Shown here: positions 17,223 to 26,151 of the stretch, piece by piece
Numbering within the stretch: position 1 is the first letter of the stretch
Layout of the letters: every line of letters starts with the position of its first letter
NCBI GenBank assembly: GCA_022839105.1
Contig: JALHDH010000013.1
Location: 1 to 62,965, forward strand
Source: a bacterium
GTDB taxonomy: Bacteria; Vulcanimicrobiota; Xenobia; Xenobiales; Xenobiaceae
Direction: 5' to 3'
Length of the DNA stretch: 62,965 nucleotides
Translations under genes and position numbers: made by a program
The notes under the pieces: generated by a model
The model's input: only the letters and a program-made list of their open reading frames with translations
Database searches by the model: none
What the model was told of the DNA's origin: nothing

Positions 17223-20200
17223 GTCTGGCCCGCTTCTCCGTCCAGAGGCCGGTGACGGTGGTCATGCGGATCCTCTCGCTGGTCCTGCTGGGAGCGATCT
17301 GCCTGACCCGGCTCCCCGTGGACCTCCTGCCGAAGGTGGACCTTCCGATGGTCGCGGTGATGGTGAACTGGCCGAACGTGGCGCCGGCCGAGATCGAGGC
17401 CCAGGTCACCCGGCCCATCGAACAGGCGGTCTCTTCGGTCTCCAACCTCTACGAGGTCAGTTCCAGCACCAGCGAGGGCAGCGCGCGGGTCCGGATTCAA
17501 TTCACCTGGGGGACCGATGTGGCCAAGAGCGCCGTCGAGGTCCTCCAACAGGTGGAACGGGCGCGGCGGGGCTTCCCCACGGATCCCACCCTGCAGCCGC
17601 CCGTGGTCGTCCGCTTCGACCCCACGCAGTTGCCGATCATGATGCTGGGCGTCTCGGGGGATTCCGACCCGGTGGCCCTGCGGACGCTCCTGGACAACCA
17701 GATCTCTCCGATCCTGGAGTCGGCCGACGGAGTCGCCTCGGCCACCGTCTCGGGGGGGCAGGAGCGGGCCATCCTGGTGGACGTGGATCCGGTCCGTCTG
17801 CGGGCCCATCGGATCTCGCTGGACCAGATCCTCTCACGCCTGGCCCGCGAGAACCAGAATCTCCCCGCCGGGATTGCCCGGGAGGGAGATACCGAGTACA
17901 CCCTGCGCAGCGTGGGCTGGCTGACCAGCCCTGAGGAGTTGCTGAGCCTGCCGGTGGGCCGCTTCCGAGATCGCCTGGTCCTTCTCCAGGACGTGGCCCA
18001 GGTCCAGGACTCCCATCCCGAAACCCGGATCTTCACCCGCCTGGACGGCCGGCCGGCCGTCGCGGTCACCTTGAACAAGCAGAACGACGCCAACACGGTG
18101 GCCACGGTGAAGAGCGTCATGGAACGGATCGATCAGATCCATCGCCTCTTCCCCCACCTGCGCTTCCAGGTGGCCTATGACCAGTCCCAGTTCATCGAGG
18201 ATTCCCTGGACGGGCTCTATCATCATGCCCTGATCGGCGGCGCCCTGGCGGTGCTGATCCTGCTCTTCTTCCTGCGCAACGTGCAGAGCACGCTGGTGGT
18301 CGCCTTGTCGATCCCGATCTCGATCGTCTCCACCTTCACCCTGCTCTACCTGTGCGGATTCACCCTGAACACCATGTCCCTGGGCGGCCTGGCCCTGGCC
18401 ACGGGCCTGATCGTCGACGACGCGGTGGTCGTCCTGGAGAACATCTTCCGCCACATCGAGCGGGATCGCCTGTCTGCGACCGAGGCGGCCGTGACCGGAA
18501 CCGACGAGATCATGACCGCGGTGGTTTCCTCGACGTTGACGATCATGATCGTCTTCCTGCCCATGCTGCTGGTCGAGGGCCGGGCCGGACAGATGTTCTT
18601 CCAGTTCGCCCTGGTGGTGGTCTTCTCGCTGTCGGTCTCGCTTCTGGACGCCACCACGGTGGTCCCCATGCTGGCCTCGCGGATGTCCCATGCCCGGCAC
18701 GATCCCTCGCAAGGCTGGCTGCAGCGACGTTTCGAGTCCTGGAGTCGGCTCCTGGAGGGCTGGGAGGAGACCTATCGTCGAGCCCTGGTCTGGGCCCTGG
18801 ACCACAAGACCGCCACGCTGCTCCTGGCTTCGGCGATCACCCTCTCCAGCTTCGGCCTGGCACCTCTGGTGGGCACCGAGTTGATGCCCGCCACGGACAG
18901 CGGCGACTTCACGGTCTCCATCCGCCTCCCCGTCGGGACGGCCCTGGACGTGACCGAGAAGACCATGCTCCGGGTCGAGGGCTTTCTCTTGGAGAACCCC
19001 GACGTCGAGACCGCGCTGGTGGCCATCGGCACCAACATGGGCCTGCGCGGGGCGGGTTCGAGTTCCACCTCCTTCCTGGGTTCGGCTACCGTCAAGCTCA
19101 AGGAGGATCGAGAGCGCACCACCCTGCAGAACATCGCCGAACTCCGCCGTCAGGTCTCCACCCTTCCCGGAGTCCGGGCCCAGATCCAGCCCTTCGACAT
19201 GGTCAGTCGGGTGATCACCGGACGCAGTCAGGACATGGAGCTCAATCTCTTCGGTCAGGACCTGGAGGTCCTCTGGGACCAGGCTTCCCGCGTGATCGAG
19301 CACATCGAGGGGATCGAGGGGCTGACGAACCTGGACACCAACTGGCAGGAAGCCAGCCCGGAGATCCAGTTCACCGTGGACCGGGAGAAGCTCATGCAGG
19401 CGGGCCTGGGATTCGAGGAGGTGGCCAAGACCCTGGGCACGGCGACCAAGGGCTCCGTCGTCTCGTATTTCCAGGAGGGGGGCTATCAGTATCCGATCCA
19501 GGTCCAGTTCCCCGAGAGCCTCCGGCGGACGCTCCCGCGGCTCTTGGAACTGCCGGTCCAGATTCCCGGTGGGGAAGGGCGCTACATCACCCTCGGCCAG
19601 GTCGTGACGGCCCGCTCGGACCTTGCGCCCAACCAGATCACCCGCCTGAACCGCCAACGCTACATCGCCATCACCGGGGGGGCGGAAGGCCGGCCGGCTG
19701 GAGATATCCGGAACGACGTGGACCGGGCGCTGGCGGATCTGGACCTGCCGGACGGCTACTACCTGGATTGGGGAGCCAGCGTCAAGCAGCAGGCCGAGGA
19801 GTTCTCGGGGTTGGCCATGGCGGTCCTCCTGGCCGTGGCCCTGATCTACATGCTGCTGGCCTCGCAGTTCGAGTCCCTGATCCACCCCCTGACGGTGCTG
19901 ACCTCCGTGCCGTTGGCCGCTTCGGGAGTGATCCTGGCCCTCTTCCTGAGCGGACGGAGCTTCGGCCTGACCGCCTTCGTCGGCCTCCTGCTCCTGGTGG
20001 GCATCGTGGTCAAGAACGGGATCCTGCTGGTGGACTACACCAATCAGCTTCGCCAGAGGGGCATGGGCCGCCGCGAGGCACTGCTGCGCGCGGGGCCCAC
20101 CCGCATGCGGCCGATCCTCATGACCGCGGGGGCCTCGGTCCTGGGCATGCTTCCCCTGGCCATCGGGATGGCCCGCGGTTCGGAGATCCAGGCGCCCATG

Positions 20201-20323
20201 GCCACGGCCATCGTGGGCGGGCTGATGGCCTCCACCCTCTTGACCTTGTTGGTGGTCCCCGTGGTCTACACCCTGCTCGATGAGGTGCCCGGCCTCCTGC
20301 GGCGCCTCTTCGGTTTCTCATGA
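17219..20323 (+). CDS. RND multidrug efflux transporter (HAE-1 family)
   Basis: A 1034-residue proton-driven pump of the AcrB class. The N-terminus LARFSVQRPVTVVMRIL is typical, and TM4 carries the proton-relay aspartates in GLIVDDAVVVLEN. Twelve membrane helices in two halves flank two large periplasmic loops. The GTG start overlaps the adaptor stop (GTGA) and has no good ribosome site, so translation is probably coupled. Drug versus other substrates cannot be told from sequence. Upstream in-frame codons run through the adaptor gene in another frame and are not part of it. Confidence 0.94.
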   Translation: MSLARFSVQRPVTVVMRILSLVLLGAICLTRLPVDLLPKVDLPMVAVMVNWPNVAPAEIEAQVTRPIEQAVSSVSNLYEVSSSTSEGSARVRIQFTWGTDVAKSAVEVLQQVERARRGFPTDPTLQPPVVVRFDPTQLPIMMLGVSGDSDPVALRTLLDNQISPILESADGVASATVSGGQERAILVDVDPVRLRAHRISLDQILSRLARENQNLPAGIAREGDTEYTLRSVGWLTSPEELLSLPVGRFRDRLVLLQDVAQVQDSHPETRIFTRLDGRPAVAVTLNKQNDANTVATVKSVMERIDQIHRLFPHLRFQVAYDQSQFIEDSLDGLYHHALIGGALAVLILLFFLRNVQSTLVVALSIPISIVSTFTLLYLCGFTLNTMSLGGLALATGLIVDDAVVVLENIFRHIERDRLSATEAAVTGTDEIMTAVVSSTLTIMIVFLPMLLVEGRAGQMFFQFALVVVFSLSVSLLDATTVVPMLASRMSHARHDPSQGWLQRRFESWSRLLEGWEETYRRALVWALDHKTATLLLASAITLSSFGLAPLVGTELMPATDSGDFTVSIRLPVGTALDVTEKTMLRVEGFLLENPDVETALVAIGTNMGLRGAGSSSTSFLGSATVKLKEDRERTTLQNIAELRRQVSTLPGVRAQIQPFDMVSRVITGRSQDMELNLFGQDLEVLWDQASRVIEHIEGIEGLTNLDTNWQEASPEIQFTVDREKLMQAGLGFEEVAKTLGTATKGSVVSYFQEGGYQYPIQVQFPESLRRTLPRLLELPVQIPGGEGRYITLGQVVTARSDLAPNQITRLNRQRYIAITGGAEGRPAGDIRNDVDRALADLDLPDGYYLDWGASVKQQAEEFSGLAMAVLLAVALIYMLLASQFESLIHPLTVLTSVPLAASGVILALFLSGRSFGLTAFVGLLLLVGIVVKNGILLVDYTNQLRQRGMGRREALLRAGPTRMRPILMTAGASVLGMLPLAIGMARGSEIQAPMATAIVGGLMASTLLTLLVVPVVYTLLDEVPGLLRRLFGFS

Positions 20324-21693
20324 GCGGCATCAGGGCCTGGGGGGCGCCCCTCTTCGGCTTGTTGATGGTCCTGCTCGCCCTCCCCGCCTGGGGGGAGGGT
20401 GGGGACTCGGCCCCCGGGCGGACTCCGCCCCTTCCGATCCGGACGGCTCCGCCCCCGACTCCTTCCAAGGTGACCCTCCCGTCCCTCTCGGAGGGCCCCC
20501 TGACCCTGACCCAGGAGGACTCGGTCCGAATCGCCCTGGAGCGTCAACCGGATCTGCGCATCCCCGAGGCCGATCTGCGCGCGGCCCGTGGGCGGACCAC
20601 GCGGGCTCGTTCGGGCCTGTTCCCCTCCGTGGAACTGCAGGGAACCTGGCTGGCGCAGGATTCGCTTTCAGCGGGGGGGCAGGCCGCGGAGGCCCAGACC
20701 GCGATGGACCTCGAGCAGCTCCTGTACGACTTCGGGCGCACTCCCTCCGAGGTCGCAGCCGCGAGGGCCCGGGAGGGGGTTGCCCAGGCCGACCTGGCCA
20801 GCGCCCGGGCCGATGCCGCCACCCGGGTCCGTCAGGCCTTCCACGGCCTGGTGGCGGCCCGGGAACTGGCCCAGGTGGCCCTCTCCAACCTGGAGAACCA
20901 GACACGCAACCTGGCCCTGGCGCGGGCTCGTTGGGAGTCAGGACTGGGGTTGCCGGCGGACGTGGTGAGGGCCTCCTCGGCGGTGGCCACGGCCACGGTC
21001 AACCTCAATGCCGCCCGCGCCCGGGAGATCAACCAGGGAGTGGCCCTGGCCCGTCTGTTGGGGCAGGACCCCCGTCTCCGCCTGGAACCGATCTGTGAGG
21101 AGCTTCCGGCTGGAGATCAGGGGGATCTGGAGGTCCTTCTCCAGGAGGCCCTGCCGCGTCGACCCGAGATGCAGGCCGTCCTGCACCAGATCGAGGCGGC
21201 CCGGCAGGCCCTGCGGGCGGCTCAGGCCAATCAGGCTCCGGCTCTTTCGGCCCGCGCCGGTGTGGCGGGGCGGGGGCGCGAGCTCCCTCCGGAATCCTGG
21301 TCCACCCGCTACGGGCTGACCCTGCGCTGGCCTCTGGTCGATTCCGGCCAGACCTCCGGGCTGGTCGAAGAGGCCCAGGCCGCCCTGGACCGGGCCCTGG
21401 CCCGTCACGACGTGGTCTGCCAGGAGGTGGCCGGCGAGATCGTGACCTCCAGGGTCTCGCTCGAGGCGGCCCTGGACAGCCTCTCGGCCGCCCAGGCCGC
21501 CCGCTCGGATGCCCTGGAATCGGTGCGCATCGCCGAGGGGCGCTACGGTGCTGGACTGGGCTCCTTCCTGGAAGTCCTGGATGCCCAGTCGGCCTTGCTG
21601 ACCGCCTCCAATCAACTCGCGGCCGCCCGGTTGGCTGCGTGGGAGGCCCGGGCCAGCTTCGACCGGGCCATCGGGCGGGTACCGGGCACCTGA
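20320..21693 (+). CDS. TolC-family outer membrane efflux protein
   Basis: A 457-residue outer-membrane factor completing the tripartite pump. It has a signal peptide (LFGLLMVLLALPAWGEGG), a proline-rich linker at about residues 30-60, and two repeats of long helices rich in Ala/Leu/Gln (for example AQAALDRALARHDVV) as in TolC. The ATG overlaps the pump stop (ATGA). No regulator gene of the TetR or MarR type lies next to the operon. Confidence 0.92.
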   Translation: MSGIRAWGAPLFGLLMVLLALPAWGEGGDSAPGRTPPLPIRTAPPPTPSKVTLPSLSEGPLTLTQEDSVRIALERQPDLRIPEADLRAARGRTTRARSGLFPSVELQGTWLAQDSLSAGGQAAEAQTAMDLEQLLYDFGRTPSEVAAARAREGVAQADLASARADAATRVRQAFHGLVAARELAQVALSNLENQTRNLALARARWESGLGLPADVVRASSAVATATVNLNAARAREINQGVALARLLGQDPRLRLEPICEELPAGDQGDLEVLLQEALPRRPEMQAVLHQIEAARQALRAAQANQAPALSARAGVAGRGRELPPESWSTRYGLTLRWPLVDSGQTSGLVEEAQAALDRALARHDVVCQEVAGEIVTSRVSLEAALDSLSAAQAARSDALESVRIAEGRYGAGLGSFLEVLDAQSALLTASNQLAAARLAAWEARASFDRAIGRVPGT

Positions 21694-21731
21694 AAGGCAG
21701 GCGTGGAGACCCTCGCGCCGAAGCGCGGGGC

Positions 21732-23368
21732 GTGCGGTTGCATTGCCTCCGGGTCGAGAACTATCGGGCTCTTCAGGAAGCCAGCCTGGAATTTGACGAT
21801 TCCATCACCGTGCTCTTTGGCGAGAACGACTGTGGCAAGTCCAGTCTTCTCAACGCCCTGGAGGCCTGTCTGGGCCAGAACGCCCCGCTCGGGGGCTTCA
21901 CCTTCCTTCCCTCGGATTTCCACCGGAGCGCACCTGAAGGCCTGCCGGCCGGCAGGATCCGGATCGAGATCGGCCTGCGCGAGGAGGAGCCTCCCTCGGA
22001 TCCGGAGAGAGCCTGGCCGGTCTTGCGCTCCTCCGGCCTGGCCGGAGCAGACGGCCGCCTGGATTTCGTCCTGGCCGTCAACGCCACCCTGGAGGCCGCG
22101 GGCAGCGTCCGGACCGACTTCGGGTTCCAGGCACCGCGACCCTTGGAGGCCGATCCTGCGAGCCTGCTGGCCGAGGTGCGCCGGGTGGTCCCCTTCCTGC
22201 GCATCCGCTCGGGGATCCTGCGTCCGGCTCCCGCCCTGAAGACCGAACCCCTTCCCGAGAAGGCGGCGCGCCAGGAGGTGGAGTGGGCTGTGCGCCAGGC
22301 CTGGTCGGAGTTCCTGGAGGACCCCGACCGGATTTCTGCAGACCACCTGGTCCGCGCCCGCGGGGCCCTCGACGAGGTCCTCGACCAACTTGAGGAGCGC
22401 CTGGTCCCCGGGCCGCAATCCGGTCTGGAGAGGCGCATCTCGGCCCCGCTCTCCCCCTCCGGGTCCTGGCGCAGGATCGCCGGCCTGCTCCGGGGCGCCT
22501 GGCCTTCGCGGGGGCCTTCCTGCAGGCCCGGGGGCCAGAGGCCCTGGGGGAGGATTGCCACCCGGTGATCTCGGTGGAGGACCCCGAGGTCCACCTGCAT
22601 CCCCTGATGTTGAACTCTCTTTGGGGATTGATCGATCGGCTCCCGGCCCAGAAGATCCTGACCACCAACTGTCCGGACCTGCTCTCCGCCATCCCTCTGC
22701 GCAGCCTGCGCAGGATGGTGCGATCGCGGCGGGGGCGGGCCCGGCTCTTCCAGGTTCCCCGTGGCGGGATGAGCCGGGACGAGATGCGGCGGATCGCCTA
22801 CCACCTTCGGGTCCGCCGGGGCTCTGCGCTCTTCATGCGCTACTGGTTGCTGGTGGAGGGCGAGACCGAGTTCTGGTTGTTGCCCGAAGCGGCCCGGGCC
22901 ATGGACCTGGATCTGCTGGCGGAGGGGGTCGACTTCCTGGAGTTCGCCCAGTGCGGCCTGGAGTCCCTGGCCACCCTGGCCAATCATCTGGGCATCGGCT
23001 GGCACCTCCTGGCTGACGGGGATGCGGCCGGTCAAGTCTATGCCGAGAGGGCGCGTCCCCTGGCCTCGGTGGGCTGGGGAGCGGTCAGCGTCCTGCGCGC
23101 CCGGGATGTCGAGCAGTGCTTCTGGGACAGCGGCTACGAGCATGTCTTCCGCCAGGCCGCCGGCCTGGGTCCTCGTCCCCGCCGCAAGGAAAAGCCTCGT
23201 GACGTGATCCGCCTGGCGGTCAAGCGCCTGTCCAAGCCGGGCCTGGCCCTGGTCCTGGGTCAGGCGATGGCTTCGCCCGGGTCTCCGGGTGTTCCCGAGG
23301 AACTCGAGCGCCTGCTTCGGGAAGCGGTGCTGGTGGCGCGCTGCGGGTTGGTCGTGGGTCCTGAGTGA
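21732..23368 (+). pseudogene. YbjD-like (DUF2813) ATPase-TOPRIM protein, frameshifted
   Basis: The two overlapping reading frames (21732-22568 and 22565-23368) together match E. coli YbjD, an OLD-like ATPase with a C-terminal TOPRIM nuclease domain. The first frame has the P-loop GENDCGKSS and runs to about GSWRRIAGLLRG. The second, when read upstream of its GTG, supplies AFAGAFLQARG and then the Walker B region SVEDPEVHLHP and the TOPRIM residues (LLVEGETE, ADGDAAG). The break lies near 22490-22500 and needs one missing base or two extra ones. Either the gene is broken, the sequence has an error, or a GTGA junction lets two polypeptides be made. Start GTG 21732 is approximate. Confidence 0.7.
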
Positions 23369-23510
23369 GCCTGCTGTCGGTGTGGATGAGGGCCCGTAGG
23401 AACCTCGGAGGGCCCCGCGAAGTCGCCCGACGCGCCTTCCTCCCCGGGGATTCGGGTCGCGGCCCAGGCAGGATGCGATCTCAGGAGCACTCGGGGCAGG
23501 TGTGATTCGG

Positions 23511-24365
23511 ATGCCATTGTTCCTCTTCGTCTCAGACCTGCATGGGTCGGCTTCCCGTTACGCGGCCCTGGAGCGGGAGATCGCCCGGGTGAGGCCCCGA
23601 GTGGTCCTTCTGGGTGGGGACCTGCTTCCCCATTTCGCTTCGATCGACCCGGTCGAATACGTCGAAGAGGACCTGGCCCCCCTCTTCCGCCGCCTTCGCA
23701 ATGGTCTGGGCGAGGACTATCCCGAGGTGGGCCTGGTCCTGGGCAACGACGACACCCGTCTGGCCGAGGCCCCTTTGAAGAGGATCGAAGAAGAAGAGGG
23801 CTTGTGGGTCTACCTCCACCGGCGCCGGGTGGAGATGGCCGGCTGGCCCGTCTTCGGCTACAACTGCGTTCCTCCCACGCCCTTCCAGTTGAAGGACTTC
23901 GAGCGATTCGATGTCTCCCGTTACCTGGACCCCGGATGCCTGGCTCCCGAGGAAGGCCTGTTGACGGTCGAGGTGCCGCTGTATGATCTTCGCTTCGGAA
24001 CCATCATGGCCGATCTCGAGGAGCTCGTCGGCGAGGAGGACCTGCGCGGGGCCCTCCTCCTGATGCATTCTCCTCCCTACCGGACGGCCCTGGATCGGGC
24101 CGCTTTGGACGGCCAGAAGATCGAGATGGTTCCTCTGGAATTGAATGTCGGCAGTCTGGCCATCCGCAGGCTGGTGGAGGCCCGGCATCCCCGGGTGGGC
24201 CTCCACGGCCACATCCACGAATCGCCCCGGATCACCGGAGCCTGGAGGGAGATCCTGGGGGGGACCCACCTCTTCAGCGCCGCCCATGATGGGGCCGAAC
24301 TGGCCCTGATCCTCTTCGATCCCGGGCATCCCGAGCAGGCCGAGAGGCTGCTGGTTCCGGCTTGA
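23511..24365 (+). CDS. Calcineurin-like metallophosphoesterase
   Basis: A 284-residue dinuclear-metal phosphoesterase. Motifs in order: SDLHGS (D-x-H), GGDLLPH, GNDD (variant of GNHD/E), HSPP and GHIHESP (GH-x-H). No signal peptide, so it is probably cytosolic. The substrate may be a cyclic or dinucleotide, but this is not shown. ATG 23511 is eight bases after AGGTG; an in-frame GTG at 23502 is an alternative. It follows the YbjD-like gene by 142 bp; OLD-like nucleases and phosphoesterases are each common in DNA-repair or defence settings. Confidence 0.85.
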   Translation: MPLFLFVSDLHGSASRYAALEREIARVRPRVVLLGGDLLPHFASIDPVEYVEEDLAPLFRRLRNGLGEDYPEVGLVLGNDDTRLAEAPLKRIEEEEGLWVYLHRRRVEMAGWPVFGYNCVPPTPFQLKDFERFDVSRYLDPGCLAPEEGLLTVEVPLYDLRFGTIMADLEELVGEEDLRGALLLMHSPPYRTALDRAALDGQKIEMVPLELNVGSLAIRRLVEARHPRVGLHGHIHESPRITGAWREILGGTHLFSAAHDGAELALILFDPGHPEQAERLLVPA

Positions 24366-24861
24366 CGCGGCAGGCCTTCTGGGTTACCTTCGGGTGGTAT
24401 GGGGGCGGCGTTCCCTGCGATGCGATTCCTCCCGAATCATATGCGGTTCCAGGGGCCTCTCTCCACGACGGAGAGCGAGCAGCCTTCGGCGTCCGGATCG
24501 ACTTCTTCCCGCCCCCCCAGGCCGATTGTCTTCTCCCCGAGAATGCGGGCCACATGCAGGCGCTTCGAGCGCCATTCCCGCTTGCAGCCCGGGTTCGGTC
24601 GCGGCTTCCGCCGCGTGCGCCTGCACGGCCCTCCTTTCATCCACCAGGCCCTCCCATGTCTGCGGAGTGGCCCCGGGGTGCGCTAGCGCCCGCTCCGCCC
24701 CCCCTCCCCCCCGGGTCTCCTCCCACGCGGATGCGACCCTGACGCCTCCCCGGAATCCCTGCCGCTCGGGTTGGATTCCGCACGACCCGCCGCAGGACGG
24801 CCTCCGGCCCCCTGCACCTCACGCCCCTCCCGGCAAACCGGGAAATCCATGGAGGATCTCG
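24366..24861. other. 496-bp non-coding region before gdhA
   Basis: No gene is supported here. Two small perfect hairpins are visible, CTCTCC/GGAGAG at 24459-24475 and GGCGC-TTCGA-GCGCC at 24559-24573. The region is C-rich on the plus strand toward gdhA. It may hold a long leader or the gdhA promoter, but I found no convincing -35/-10 pair or riboswitch consensus. Confidence 0.4.
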
Positions 24862-26151
24862 ATGACGACCGTAGCCCAGACTCCTTTCCAGATGGCCCAG
24901 AGCCAGTTCGACCGGGTGGCCGATCTGCTCGATCTCAACCAGGCTGCCCGCGACCTGCTCCGTTTCCCGATTCGTGAGTATTCCTTCGCGATTCCGGTCC
25001 GGATGGATGACGGGTCGACCCAGGTCTTCCGCGGCTTCCGCGTGCAGCACAACGATGCCCGGGGTCCCGGGAAGGGGGGCGTGCGCTTCCATCCCCAGGA
25101 GACCCTGGACACGGTCCGCGGCCTGGCCATGTGGATGACCTGGAAATGCGCCGTGGCGGATCTTCCTCTGGGTGGGGCCAAGGGAGGCGTGGTCTGCGAT
25201 CCGCACCAGTTGAGCCTGCGCGAGCAGGAACAGATCTGCCGGGGATGGGTCCGTCAGATCGTCCGCAACGTGGGCGCCAACTGGGACGTCCCGGCTCCCG
25301 ACGTGATGACCTCGGCCCAGCACATGCTGTGGATGCTCGATGAGTTCGAGACCCTGCTCGGCTCCCGTCAGCCCGGTTTCATCACCGGAAAGCCGGTGGG
25401 CATGGGCGGTTCGCTGGGGCGGACCGAGGCCACCGGCTATGGAGTGATCTACACCCTGCGCGAGGCCATGCGGGCCCGCTTCCGCAAGCTGGAAGGGACC
25501 ACCGCCAGCGTCCAGGGCTTCGGCAACGTGGGCCAGTACGCAGTCCAGCTCTTCACGAAGCTGGGCGGCAAGGTCCTGGCCATCTCCTGTTGGGATCAGA
25601 AGGACCGCTGCTCCTACACCTACGCCCGTTCCAGCGGCGTGGACTACGACGAGCTCAAGGGCATCACCGACCGCTTTGGCGGGATCGACCCGGACAAGGC
25701 CCGCGACCTGGGCTACGAGCGCCTGGACGGGGATGCCTGGCTGGAACAGGAAGCCGAGATCCTGATCCCCGCCGCCCTGGACCGCGAGATCCGCGAGGAC
25801 AACGTCGAGAAGGTGGCCTCCTCGGTGAAGATGATCGTCGAGGGCGCCAACGGCCCCACCACGCCCGGCGCCGAAGCCATGCTTCTCAAGCGCGGCATCG
25901 AGGTCGTTCCCGACCTCCTGGCGAACGCGGGCGGGGTGACCTGCTCCTACTTCGAACAGGTCCAGAGCAACAGCAACTACTACTGGGAGCGCGACGAGGT
26001 CTTGTCGAAGCTGGAAGGCCGGATGGTCGGCGCCAGCGCTGCCGTCCTGGATCTGGCCGAGCGCCGCGGGGTTTCGTTGCGCGAGGCCGCCTACCTGATC
26101 TCGGTGGACCGCGTCGTGCGGGCCTGCCGTGACCGGGGCTGGATCCAGTGA
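24862..26151 (+). CDS. gdhA: Glutamate dehydrogenase
   Basis: This 429-residue enzyme interconverts glutamate and 2-oxoglutarate plus ammonia. Signature features are RVQHNDARGPGKGGVRF, catalytic Lys107 in GGAKGG and Asp147 in VPAPDV, and a Rossmann motif GFGNVGQ. The ATG at 24862 follows GGAGGA by five bases and gives the normal hexameric-enzyme length; in-frame sequence upstream to 24394 is low-complexity and not part of it. The stop overlaps the next gene (GTGA), so the two are translationally coupled. Confidence 0.95.
   Translation: MTTVAQTPFQMAQSQFDRVADLLDLNQAARDLLRFPIREYSFAIPVRMDDGSTQVFRGFRVQHNDARGPGKGGVRFHPQETLDTVRGLAMWMTWKCAVADLPLGGAKGGVVCDPHQLSLREQEQICRGWVRQIVRNVGANWDVPAPDVMTSAQHMLWMLDEFETLLGSRQPGFITGKPVGMGGSLGRTEATGYGVIYTLREAMRARFRKLEGTTASVQGFGNVGQYAVQLFTKLGGKVLAISCWDQKDRCSYTYARSSGVDYDELKGITDRFGGIDPDKARDLGYERLDGDAWLEQEAEILIPAALDREIREDNVEKVASSVKMIVEGANGPTTPGAEAMLLKRGIEVVPDLLANAGGVTCSYFEQVQSNSNYYWERDEVLSKLEGRMVGASAAVLDLAERRGVSLREAAYLISVDRVVRACRDRGWIQ

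Noticed and set aside
22390..23016. A separate Gly/Pro-rich protein within the YbjD-like gene
   Set aside because: It is a third-frame shadow of the Walker B-TOPRIM half, with no ribosome site or similarity.
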